Notes: generated from the sequence alone by a model not told the origin. 19,385 nt of DNA from an uncultured Clostridium sp. (GCA_958438515.1 CAUBRZ010000022.1:1-19385), one strand, 5' to 3'. Positions 8,541 through 15,891 are shown, counted from the stretch's first letter. Numbers and translations are program-made.

Positions 8541-9983
8541 CTACTTTCTCTTGAAATAAAGATTATAATATTCTTCAAGAATATTTGATTCATCAATCCA
8601 TTTATCTACTATATCTAATTCTACTTGATTTCTTAAATCATCTTTTCCATTTATTATTTTATCTGTAACAACCAATTGACTCGCTTTAAATATATCATTT
8701 GATCTATTTGGAATAGCTTCAGAATCAAATAGATTTACTGACCTACCATTTCCTAATACAGTTATCTTTTTGCCATTAATTTCATATTGTGTACCATATT
8801 TTGGAATTGCTTTATATTTATATCCTTCTTTTTCATATTCTTTAAATATATTAAGGTCTGCTGTTGCTCCTGATGTAATAAATGTTCCATCTTCTAGTTG
8901 TTCTATAACTTCTTTACTAATACTATTATATCCACTTGCCCCCACAATAAGAAATGGTTTATCGTATTTTACTGCTTCTTCTAATGTTCTAAATGTTGTA
9001 AATCCCTTTTCTGCTGCCTCTATGCATTTCATTACATCTGGTTCGATTACTATAACTCTTGCACCATATTGGCTGTATCTATCTGCTAAAACTTCTCCCA
9101 AATCACCATATCCTAATTGTATTACAGTTCTTCCAACTAATTTTTCACCTGCTAATAATTCAATACTTCGTGTGAAAATTGTATTTGCTATTTCCTTATA
9201 TGTAATAAATCTTTTTAATTTTGATTTTGCAACATTTAATACTGGATAAGGCAATTCATTTTCCTTTAATTCACCTATTCTTTTTAACCCAGTTACAGTT
9301 AATTCAACAAATGCCTCGACATTTTCATAATTGTGCAATGTTAATATTCTTGATACTATTGCCCCATCATCTAAAATAACAATTTTTTTATCTTTTCTTT
9401 TGTCAATAAATTCTCTTATTAGCCTTTTTCCATCTTCTATAAGAATATCATTTGCAACTGCTGTATTATCCAAGACATCAACTTGATATCCTAATTTTTT
9501 AAATGTTGCCGTAATTTCTTGTCTATGTTTTGTACTATCTCCTTTATCTATTGCAAGTACATCTTCTGGTTTTACTCCCATTCTTACCATTGAAGTTAAC
9601 AATCCAACATTTTCTTCTAAGAAATGATCTCTCCATATAATTGCTACTCCTTCAAGATTTTTCTTTCTTTCTTCTGAATATTTTTTTAAAATTGGCATTG
9701 TTTCTTCTATTGCTTCTATTTCTTTATCTGTATATGCAGTACAAATATCTTCTATTTTATTTATTAATTCTTCATCATTTCCATCATAATTAATAATTGT
9801 TTGGTTTTTAACAAAATATGGAACAGAAAAACTTCTAACTCCAATATCTTTTTCTTCATATTTAATAATTTCATTTTCTATTTTTATCTTATTTTCTTTC
9901 TCATTTATTTCAATACTTTTATTCGAATTTTTTTCTAAATCCTTTACAAAATTATCAGCTATATCATAATAAACTTTTTTCAT
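8541..9983 (-). CDS. S-adenosylhomocysteine hydrolase-like NAD-binding protein
   Basis: The 480-aa protein carries the recognisable core of adenosylhomocysteinase: VILDDGA (202-208, SAHH ILDDGGD), VELTVTGLKRI (227-237, SAHH EETTTGV), NVAKSKLKRF (250-259, SAHH TKSKFDN) and the NAD loop GYGDLG (291-296) followed by GARVIVIEPD. The Lys of the SAHH active-site KSK is kept, but the following Asp-Asn reads Lys-Arg-Phe. The N-terminal 110 residues do not look like SAHH. I see no methyltransferase or methionine-cycle gene nearby. It probably uses the NAD oxidise-eliminate-reduce chemistry on a different nucleoside- or sugar-like substrate (inference). A genuine SAHH is possible but less likely. Confidence 0.75.
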   Translation of the reverse strand: MKKVYYDIADNFVKDLEKNSNKSIEINEKENKIKIENEIIKYEEKDIGVRSFSVPYFVKNQTIINYDGNDEELINKIEDICTAYTDKEIEAIEETMPILKKYSEERKKNLEGVAIIWRDHFLEENVGLLTSMVRMGVKPEDVLAIDKGDSTKHRQEITATFKKLGYQVDVLDNTAVANDILIEDGKRLIREFIDKRKDKKIVILDDGAIVSRILTLHNYENVEAFVELTVTGLKRIGELKENELPYPVLNVAKSKLKRFITYKEIANTIFTRSIELLAGEKLVGRTVIQLGYGDLGEVLADRYSQYGARVIVIEPDVMKCIEAAEKGFTTFRTLEEAVKYDKPFLIVGASGYNSISKEVIEQLEDGTFITSGATADLNIFKEYEKEGYKYKAIPKYGTQYEINGKKITVLGNGRSVNLFDSEAIPNRSNDIFKASQLVVTDKIINGKDDLRNQVELDIVDKWIDESNILEEYYNLYFKRK

Positions 9984-10007
9984 TTTAAACTATATCTCCT
10001 CATATTA

Positions 10008-10793
10008 TTAAATTTTTATTTTTAATTTTTCTAAAATACTATAAAATAAATTTATAGATTTCAAAAATAATTCCTGTTTAGTCTCTCCACTCTCATTCAT
10101 TGGTAAATGTGTTTCAATTGAAATAACACCCTCAAAGTTGTCTCTTTTTATAACTTTCATAAATTTTTCAATTCCTATATTACCTTGTCCTAAATGAGCA
10201 TATTTATTTGTCTTATTGTCAAAATCTCTCAAATGTATATAAGTTATTCTATTTTTTGATTTTTCATATTCTTCAAACACATTATATCCCTCAAGAAAGG
10301 CATTTGATAAATCAAATATTATATTTATGTTTTTTTCTTCTTGCATTAGATTAAAACAATCAACAGGACTTTCAGCATAAGTTTTTCTTTCATTTTCCAT
10401 TAGCAATTTTATATTTCTTTTTTCAGCCTTTTCACATAATCTCTTTAAATTTTCTTTTATTTCGTTTTCATCAATATTTCTACCTAAATTAGAAAATATT
10501 CTTATATACTCACTCTCAAATATGTCACAAATATCTAAATAAATATCAAATAATTCCATTTTTCTTTCATATGGTATCGGTTTCTTTCCAACTGGGCTAT
10601 CTAATGTTATAACTTTTATATTTTCTCTATCCAAAATTTTCTTAAAATTTATTAACTCCTCTTTTGAAAATTCCCACAAATACTTATCATCAATTTTTCT
10701 TAATTCAATATTTGAAATATTTGCTTTTTTTAAACTATCTATTTGTTCTTCAATAGATGTTCCTATTTCATCTGCAACTACTGCCAATCTCAT
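10008..10793 (-). CDS. Sugar-phosphate isomerase/epimerase-like TIM-barrel protein
   Basis: The 261-aa protein belongs to the xylose-isomerase-like/AP-endonuclease-2 barrel family. Probable metal ligands follow the family pattern: Glu133 in MENE, Asp161 in FDLSNAF, His187 and Asp190 in IHLRDFD, and Glu227 in ISIETH. The conserved GQGNI loop is at 202-206. Members isomerise or epimerise keto sugars, or dehydrate inosose (IolE, IolI). The length suits a single-domain isomerase. GGAGG lies 8 nt before the ATG, 3 nt past the end of HprK-like gene 1. It sits between the two kinase/phosphatase triads, beside the SAHH-like gene. A role on a keto-sugar or cyclitol intermediate is plausible but unproven. 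Confidence 0.85.
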   Translation of the reverse strand: MRLAVVADEIGTSIEEQIDSLKKANISNIELRKIDDKYLWEFSKEELINFKKILDRENIKVITLDSPVGKKPIPYERKMELFDIYLDICDIFESEYIRIFSNLGRNIDENEIKENLKRLCEKAEKRNIKLLMENERKTYAESPVDCFNLMQEEKNINIIFDLSNAFLEGYNVFEEYEKSKNRITYIHLRDFDNKTNKYAHLGQGNIGIEKFMKVIKRDNFEGVISIETHLPMNESGETKQELFLKSINLFYSILEKLKIKI

Positions 10794-10796
10794 ATT

Positions 10797-11870
10797 TTAT
10801 TCCTCCTCTAACATTTTTAAAATTTCTTCTACCTTAGTATTTACACCATATTTTATTTTTTTTATTTTCACCTCTTTCATTATTTTTTCATTTAATCTAC
10901 TTTTGCAATCTAAAATTATTTTTTCACTTGTTTTTCTTTTTCTTATCCAGGGCTTTCGTAAAGATTCTGTATCATTTGGTGTAAAATTAGTTATTTCTAA
11001 CAATTTTTTTTCTTCAACTTCTGACATTTCTAAAACTTCTAATTCTTTTGTATTTATATCAAATCTTGGATATATTATATAATCAAGTTTTGTTCTTGCT
11101 TTCATTTCTGTATAATCAAAAACTTTTGCAACATCAGTTAATGGAGTATTACAATCAATGTTATTTTCAGCTTCTTCATAATTAAGTTTTTTTCTTCTTT
11201 CTAGTATTTTATTATCTATAAAATACTGATTTAATCTATTATTATTTTTTACCGTTCCCATTGCATAAGTAACAGCTTGTGGAAAATAATCCATTTGTAA
11301 ATTTTCATTTACAAACACTCTATCATTTGAAAGAAATCCTTTTATTTCATTCAATTCTAATAATTTAACTGCTAAAGTTGTCTTTCCACTTCCACTTGTC
11401 CCTAATATCATAATTCCTTTATTATGTATTTCTAGTGCAGTACCATGCATAAAGAAATATCCTTTATCTTCTTTCTCTCTTAAATATAATTCTCTTATTA
11501 TTCTAACAATCCAATTTGCTGAAGTTTCTGTGTTTTCTTTTACTATTATTTTGTAATTTTTCTCATCAATTTTATTTCCTATGTATTCTTGTGTATCAAC
11601 TAAATAATAATACTCATTATTTAGTTTCACTTCTTTATGTTTTTGGTTTTTAAAACTATCATAAATAATACCTATACTATCATTTATTAAATTTAGCATT
11701 TCAAAAAACTTTTTTGAATCTACTATATATTCAATTGTTATTGTTTTTTCTGTATTTTTTTCAAAGGTTATTATTGATTCGTTAATTTTCTTTATAACCT
11801 TTTCATAATTTTTCTCATCTACCTTAATATTAAAATTAATATCAGGCAAATTGCATTCTATATTTTTCAT
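10797..11870 (-). CDS. HprK-related P-loop kinase 1
   Basis: The 357-aa protein has an HPr-kinase-like catalytic core: a His before the P-loop (FFMHGTALE, H142), Walker A GTSGSGKT (157-164) and SNDR (181-184) at the place of the HprK Asp pair. The N-terminal 135 residues are unlike canonical HprK and hold several short beta-like stretches. The C-terminal region includes IIYPRFD and PWIRKR segments I do not recognise. It overlaps the upstream PHP gene by the ATGA arrangement, so translation is coupled. It is paralogous in core to the kinase at 6318-7088. Canonical HprK targets HPr, but HprK-related kinases of unknown function are known in other gene clusters, and I think this is one of them. 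Confidence 0.78.
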   Translation of the reverse strand: MKNIECNLPDINFNIKVDEKNYEKVIKKINESIITFEKNTEKTITIEYIVDSKKFFEMLNLINDSIGIIYDSFKNQKHKEVKLNNEYYYLVDTQEYIGNKIDEKNYKIIVKENTETSANWIVRIIRELYLREKEDKGYFFMHGTALEIHNKGIMILGTSGSGKTTLAVKLLELNEIKGFLSNDRVFVNENLQMDYFPQAVTYAMGTVKNNNRLNQYFIDNKILERRKKLNYEEAENNIDCNTPLTDVAKVFDYTEMKARTKLDYIIYPRFDINTKELEVLEMSEVEEKKLLEITNFTPNDTESLRKPWIRKRKTSEKIILDCKSRLNEKIMKEVKIKKIKYGVNTKVEEILKMLEEE

Positions 11871-12763
11871 ATTTCAATTTCATCTCCATCATAAACATCT
11901 TTAATTCTGTTCTTTTCTATGCATTTAGATAATATTGTCATTTTATAATGATGTTCCTTTTCAGTTCCGTCTTTTGATAATCCACCTAATTTAACATTAG
12001 GTTTCATTATTTCCCCATGAAAGTCTGAGCCACCACTTATTAGTATATTTTCTCTTTTGGCTAACTTTAAATATCTCTTTATATCACTTAATGTATGTTT
12101 AGAATTAAATATTTCTATTCCATCTATTCCAGCATTTTTAAACATTCCAAATATATCCTCTATATTAACTCCATATGTTCTTTCTAATGAAATTGGATGT
12201 GCCAAAACAGCATATCCTCCTGCCAAATGTATTGTATTAATTGCTTGTTCTAAAGGTGCAGTTGCAGGTGTCTTTAAGTCCATATATTTAAAATAATGGT
12301 CAAATGCATATTGAGTATTTGGAATAATTCCCCCTTTAGTCAACAATCTTGCTATCGTAGTTTGTCCAACAAAATTTTTAGCTGTTAATAGTTTTTCAGT
12401 TTCATCTTTCGATATAATAATTCCAAATTTTTCTTTCAACTGTTGTATTATCTCTAAATTTCTTAAATTTTTTCTCATTTTCATATTCTGAAGTAATTGT
12501 ACTAATTCCGTATTATTAACATCAATGTTATAACCTAATATATGCATTTTATAATCATTTTTTTCACAAGATATTTCAACACCAGGAATATATACTAATC
12601 CTCTTTTATCTACATTTTCCATTGCTTTTATGCTTTCTATATTATCATGGTCTGTAATTGAAAATATATCTATTCCACACTGTCTTACTTTTGATACAAT
12701 TTCTTCTACAGAATAATCACCATCTGAAAATTTTGAATGTATATGTAAATCATATTTTTTCAT
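11867..12763 (-). CDS. PHP-domain phosphoesterase (TrpH/YciV-like)
   Basis: The 298-aa protein has all the expected PHP motifs: DLHIHS (5-10), SDGD (13-16), TDHDN (37-41), GVEIS (61-65), VLAHP and GGSDFHGE near the C-terminus. These bind the two or three divalent metals that hydrolyse phosphoesters. Length and motif order match the TrpH/YciV group, whose studied members include nucleoside 3',5'-bisphosphate phosphatases and a 5'-to-3' RNase. AGAAAGAGGA precedes the ATG at a good distance. It is separated from the upstream APH-type kinase by a 79-nt gap holding a terminator-like hairpin, and it overlaps HprK-like kinase 1 by 4 nt. The operon position suggests a metabolic phosphatase, but a housekeeping nuclease role cannot be excluded. 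Confidence 0.85.
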   Translation of the reverse strand: MKKYDLHIHSKFSDGDYSVEEIVSKVRQCGIDIFSITDHDNIESIKAMENVDKRGLVYIPGVEISCEKNDYKMHILGYNIDVNNTELVQLLQNMKMRKNLRNLEIIQQLKEKFGIIISKDETEKLLTAKNFVGQTTIARLLTKGGIIPNTQYAFDHYFKYMDLKTPATAPLEQAINTIHLAGGYAVLAHPISLERTYGVNIEDIFGMFKNAGIDGIEIFNSKHTLSDIKRYLKLAKRENILISGGSDFHGEIMKPNVKLGGLSKDGTEKEHHYKMTILSKCIEKNRIKDVYDGDEIEI

Positions 12764-12786
12764 TTATAGTCCTCTTTCTAAAAAAA

Positions 12787-12825
12787 GATACAAATAAAAA
12801 ACTCTACAAGCTATTTATTTGTATC
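12787..12825 (-). terminator. Terminator-like hairpin inside the long operon
   Basis: On the minus strand a perfect 12-bp stem (GATACAAATAAA and its complement, 12787-12798 with 12814-12825) closes a 15-nt loop. Seven U residues follow immediately (12780-12786), then the ribosome site of the PHP gene. The geometry is that of an intrinsic terminator, but the stem is AT-rich. There is no room for a promoter between it and the PHP gene, so downstream genes need readthrough or controlled antitermination. Confidence 0.55.
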
Positions 12826-12841
12826 CTTTGTGGTTTACTTT

Positions 12842-12847
12842 ATTATA
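12842..12847 (-). promoter_or_regulatory. Possible -10 box at the end of APH-type kinase 1
   Basis: TATAAT on the minus strand overlaps the stop codon of the upstream kinase gene. A start near 12835 would put the hairpin at 12787-12825 right at the 5' end of the RNA. No convincing -35 box is visible, so this is weak. Confidence 0.25.
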
Positions 12848-13889
12848 CTTTAGTATAACCATTAACTTCTTTCTGTAATCTTGTACTTATTTCTTTTGAA
12901 TTGTTATATAAATATCTACACAAATTAGTTCTAAACAATGCAAATTCTAGTAAGCCTTTTTTTTCGTAATCATCATTATATTGCTTATAACCAAATGGGC
13001 TACTTACAATTTGAATTAAATATAATTGTGCTGCATATTTTAAATCATACTCATTTAATTGCACATATTTTGCAAATTCTTTAACATATTCAACTAATGT
13101 ATCTATATTTAACTCTCCATTTTTTGCTTCTTCATCAATATAACTATATGATCTCAATACTTCCCAAATTATTGGTAGTTTTTTTGCTGTTTCAAAATCA
13201 ATTACAGTTGTCTTACTATTGTCATTATAAATTAATTGTTGAACACTATAATCTCCATGGCTATTCATTATTGTCATCTTTTTAATTATTTCAAAATCAA
13301 AATTGTTTAGCAAATCCTTTGACATATTTATTTTGTCTTGTAGATCTTTTTCAAATTTTTCTCTATATGGATTATCTAGATTTAATTTATTTATTAAATC
13401 TTCCATTTTTATTATTCCATTTTCTAAACTTTCTTTTGAAAACCATTTTTCTATTATTCCATCTTCCTCTAAACCTTCGTAATCCTTCAATTCTTTTGTC
13501 ATTTTTCCTAATATTTTTGCACTCTCAATTGTCTTTTGATAATCACCTGTATTATTTTCCATTGTATATCCATCTATACACTCTTGTAAAATTATTATTC
13601 TATTTTCAAACTTAATATAAAAACTATTTTGTCTTGATTTTATATAAACAGGAACATTTATTCCTCTTCCTTTTAAAAAGTTAATTATATTGGTTTCTTT
13701 TATTACTGATTCTTCTGTTCTTCCTTGGCTAAATTCCTTTAAAATATATACTTTGTCATTGGATTTGATTTTAAATATATTTGCTGTGCCTCTATTTATT
13801 TTTTCAATATCCATTATTTCTATGCCATAATTTTTATTTATCAAATCCTTTATAATCTGCTCATTTAAATTAGATTTTTGAATTCCCAT
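12843..13889 (-). CDS. APH/choline-kinase-like phosphotransferase 1
   Basis: The 348-aa protein has the APH/choline kinase fold: NRGTANIFKI loop (32-41), probable ATP-binding Lys51 in YILKEF, catalytic HGD (211-213) and metal-binding DFE (231-233). The Asn expected in HGDxxxxN is Gln218, the same substitution as in the paralogue at 5293-6315. Both share GTANIFKI, SHGDYS, LPI-WE, RSYSYID and LNEYD-KY blocks, so they arose by duplication. DFE is intact here but not in the other copy, suggesting this one is the more conventional enzyme. The start overlaps the Nudix stop (TAATG), with GGAGG upstream. A phosphorylated alcohol or sugar product is likely; the substrate is unknown. Confidence 0.82.
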   Translation of the reverse strand: MGIQKSNLNEQIIKDLINKNYGIEIMDIEKINRGTANIFKIKSNDKVYILKEFSQGRTEESVIKETNIINFLKGRGINVPVYIKSRQNSFYIKFENRIIILQECIDGYTMENNTGDYQKTIESAKILGKMTKELKDYEGLEEDGIIEKWFSKESLENGIIKMEDLINKLNLDNPYREKFEKDLQDKINMSKDLLNNFDFEIIKKMTIMNSHGDYSVQQLIYNDNSKTTVIDFETAKKLPIIWEVLRSYSYIDEEAKNGELNIDTLVEYVKEFAKYVQLNEYDLKYAAQLYLIQIVSSPFGYKQYNDDYEKKGLLEFALFRTNLCRYLYNNSKEISTRLQKEVNGYTKV

Positions 13890-14404
13890 TATCTTTCTTC
13901 CTCCAATTCTTTTTCTTTTAACATTTTTATAACAAAATCGCCTGACGGTGCTATTTCTCCTTTATTATATAAACAAACATATTCATCTAGTGAAATCCAT
14001 TTTGACTCAATTACTTCTCCATCATTATAACAAATATCTCTTTTTGCTATATCTCTTTTAAATTTCCATACATCCCTAAAATAATTTTTTTGCTGTATTG
14101 TCCCTAAAAATTTTCCTTCTTCTTGTGTAAAGTCAATTCCAATTTCTTCTTTTATTTCTCTTATTGTAGCATCTATGGAACTTTCTCCTGCTTTTGCAGA
14201 GCCTCCTGTGCATTCCCATAATCCTGGATATAACTTTTTGTTTTTATTTCTTCTAGTTATTAAAATTTGTTTATTAGAATTTTCAACAATTCCAGTAACA
14301 ACAATGTGATATTCTCCATTTTTTAGTCGTTCATCACTATCTCTTTGTATTGTCTTATTTGTTCTATTTCTAAATTTATCGTAAACATCCCAGTATTCAC
14401 TCAT
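13889..14404 (-). CDS. Nudix hydrolase
   Basis: The 171-aa protein has a complete Nudix box at 68-90 matching Gx5Ex7REUxEExGU, with the metal-binding REIKEE stretch. The N-terminal EYWDVYDKF and the GEYHIVVTG strand resemble the isopentenyl-diphosphate-isomerase-like branch of Nudix proteins (YfcD type), although those metal-dependent isomerases differ in active-site detail. Nudix enzymes split nucleoside diphosphates linked to other groups, such as nucleotide sugars. Start and stop codons overlap both neighbours by one nucleotide (TAATG), so it is translationally coupled with the CYTH-like and APH-type genes. A role in trimming a nucleotide-linked intermediate, or housecleaning of a side product, is plausible. 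Confidence 0.9.
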   Translation of the reverse strand: MSEYWDVYDKFRNRTNKTIQRDSDERLKNGEYHIVVTGIVENSNKQILITRRNKNKKLYPGLWECTGGSAKAGESSIDATIREIKEEIGIDFTQEEGKFLGTIQQKNYFRDVWKFKRDIAKRDICYNDGEVIESKWISLDEYVCLYNKGEIAPSGDFVIKMLKEKELEEER

Positions 14405-14994
14405 TAAAATTCTCCGTTCTTTATTTTTTCTAATTCTTCTTCTGCTTTTTTTACAAAATAATTGGAATTATCAAATGGAATGTTTGTATTATTTATCTCT
14501 TTCTTTAATTTTTCTACTGTCCTATATTCCTTGTTAGTTTCTGCCTCAATTAAGATATTATTTTCAGACAGTATTTTTACTATAATTTTAAAGTCTCCTT
14601 TATAATATGAGAAGTGTTTTTCTTTTATGGTCATGATTTCCTTATATCCTATGCAATCAAATATATTTTTCGCATCTTGAATATTTAACACTTCACAATT
14701 TATAGCATCCTGTTGCAGAATTTCTCCTTTTTCATTAATTTTCTTATGTTTAAAAGTAATTTTCATTTTATGTTTGTTACTTGAAATCCCTTGAAATTCC
14801 CTTAATATAATTGCTCTGCTTAAACTCTCTCTTGTTGTGACTTTAAATATATCTATATCTTTGGGTATCATAAAAATATCTTTTGCATAATATTCATTAT
14901 TTAAGATAAATTTATCTTTAGCTAATATTTTCTTTAGCTCATCTTCAGAACATTGTACTCTTACTGTAATTTCATTTTCATCTTTAAATCCCAT
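14404..14994 (-). CDS. CYTH-domain-like protein (triphosphate tunnel family candidate)
   Basis: The product is 196 aa from the ATG at 14994. That start is chosen because AAGGA lies about 9 nt upstream and an extended -10 box lies at 15022-15029, so a longer form from 15051 would begin before the transcript. The pattern fits a divergent CYTH/triphosphate-tunnel fold: NEITVRV near the start (8-13) in place of ExExK, alternating charged strand KMKITFKHKK (76-85), KEKHFSYYKG (124-133), FKIIVKILSENNILIEAET (135-153, resembling the late strands ending in EIE). The ExExK motif is eroded, so catalysis on triphosphates is doubtful. It heads the long operon, overlapping the Nudix start. This fold call is moderate; it rests on pattern only. 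Confidence 0.6.
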   Translation of the reverse strand: MGFKDENEITVRVQCSEDELKKILAKDKFILNNEYYAKDIFMIPKDIDIFKVTTRESLSRAIILREFQGISSNKHKMKITFKHKKINEKGEILQQDAINCEVLNIQDAKNIFDCIGYKEIMTIKEKHFSYYKGDFKIIVKILSENNILIEAETNKEYRTVEKLKKEINNTNIPFDNSNYFVKKAEEELEKIKNGEF

Positions 14995-15021
14995 AACTGT
15001 ATTCCTTTTCTTTTTTTTAGA

Positions 15022-15029
15022 ATTATAAC
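15022..15029 (-). promoter_or_regulatory. Extended -10 promoter for the long operon
   Basis: On the minus strand TATAAT at 15027-15022 is preceded by TG one base away, forming TGnTATAAT. The best -35 match near 15045-15050 is TGGTAA, which is weak. Transcription would begin near 15015, about 20 nt before the ATG at 14994. The 14-base string TTTTATGTTATAAT here is identical to that of the promoter at 15894-15901. Confidence 0.6.
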
Positions 15030-15066
15030 ATAAAATACTATTTTTTACCACATTTTTACATCTTTA

Positions 15067-15531
15067 TTAAAAATTTCTTTTTATAATTTCTATTAGCTTT
15101 TCTAATTCGTAACTATTGTTACTTGGAATTTCTATTATAGTTTTATTTTCTAATAAACTTTTTTTATTACATTCAATATATTCATTTAATGCTTTTCGTG
15201 TTATAAAGAACATTTCTTGCCCTTGGCTATTTTTTATTACAAATAATGGTGGTGTACTTATATCTGTTCTTCTTACTTCTTGTTTTCTTAATTCTTGTGC
15301 AATTGTTTTCAAAAATTTGTAATCTTCAATTTGTATTTGAATATTTTCTTTTATTTTTAAATATGATTCAATTTCTATTAATATTTTTTCATTAAATTCC
15401 TTATTTTCATTATTAGTATTTTCTTCAATTTCATCAAGTCTCTCTAGTATTTCTTTTTCACCTTTTAAAACTTCTAAACTATTTTCTCCTCTTATCTTTT
15501 TGGCTTTATTAATAATTTGTTCAATACTCAT
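15067..15531 (-). CDS. Hypothetical charged helical protein
   Basis: I do not recognise this 154-aa protein. Residues about 1-85 are rich in Glu, Lys and Ile with heptad-like spacing, as in a coiled coil. The C-terminal half has a compact strand-like region around STPPLFVIKNSQGQEMFFIT and a further helical tail. There is no membrane segment or signal peptide. GAGG lies 9 nt before the ATG. It follows the small membrane protein by 35 nt and probably shares its promoter. It may belong to a small accessory module with that gene and the divergent HTH gene. Confidence 0.7.
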   Translation of the reverse strand: MSIEQIINKAKKIRGENSLEVLKGEKEILERLDEIEENTNNENKEFNEKILIEIESYLKIKENIQIQIEDYKFLKTIAQELRKQEVRRTDISTPPLFVIKNSQGQEMFFITRKALNEYIECNKKSLLENKTIIEIPSNNSYELEKLIEIIKRNF

Positions 15532-15566
15532 TTTCTTTTCCTCACAATCTTCATTTATTTTTATAG

Positions 15567-15773
15567 TTATAATACATATTTAAAAATGAATTTCAAGATT
15601 TTGTTATTTGATTTAGATATTTTATACTCATATTTTTTCTTTAAATTATCACTTATGTATGCAATTAATACCAATATTATCATAAGAATAAAAATTATTA
15701 ATGTTTCTTTATAAATTTCTTCATTTGTCATAGTATTCCAATGTTCCAACAATTGAAAAGCCATCATCTTCAT
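15567..15773 (-). CDS. Small single-pass membrane protein, unknown
   Basis: The longest form has 68 aa. It has an N-terminal hydrophilic stretch, one membrane helix (about residues 24-41, TLIIFILMIILVLIAYI) and a very basic C-terminal tail with many Lys residues, so the tail probably faces the cytoplasm. AGAAAGAGGTGG lies just upstream. It is only 4 nt from the first ATG at 15773 but 10 and 13 nt from in-frame ATGs at 15767 and 15764, which are more likely starts. It is the first gene behind the promoter at 15894-15923, divergent from the HTH gene. The function is unknown. Confidence 0.65.
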   Translation of the reverse strand: MKMMAFQLLEHWNTMTNEEIYKETLIIFILMIILVLIAYISDNLKKKYEYKISKSNNKILKFIFKYVL

Positions 15774-15821
15774 GCCACCTCTTTCTATAAAATTCTTTTA
15801 AACAATTTAGTTTTCAACCAT

Positions 15822-15850
15822 ATACACATATTTTTACTAAATATGTATAT
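15822..15850. repeat. Imperfect inverted repeat in the divergent leader
   Basis: Arms 15822-15833 and 15839-15850 pair at 11 of 12 positions around a 5-nt loop. It lies in the 5' leader of the small membrane protein gene, between its promoter and its ribosome site. It may be a leader hairpin or an operator; the arms are almost pure A/T, so chance is possible. Confidence 0.4.
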
Positions 15851-15878
15851 TTTTTTATACTATGTCAAAAATATTTTT

Positions 15879-15891
15879 GGTCAACTTAACC
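15879..15891. promoter_or_regulatory. Operator-like palindrome at the divergent promoter
   Basis: GGTCAACTTAACC is a 13-base palindrome with one mismatched pair around a central C. It lies just downstream of the minus-strand -10 box (15894-15899), over the expected start site, in the gap shared with the divergent HTH gene. That is where an autoregulating Cro/CI-type repressor would bind. The assignment to that regulator is inferred. Confidence 0.45.

Noticed and set aside
8770..9249. A 159-codon plus-strand open frame inside the SAHH-like gene.
   Set aside because: It is antisense to a clear conserved domain and shows no family motif or ribosome site.
801..14994. Reading the long operon as an ordinary capsule or teichuronic-acid locus.
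   Set aside because: Only Ugd and the epimerase fit. There is no glycosyltransferase, Wzx/Wzy, ABC exporter or chain-length regulator in the window.
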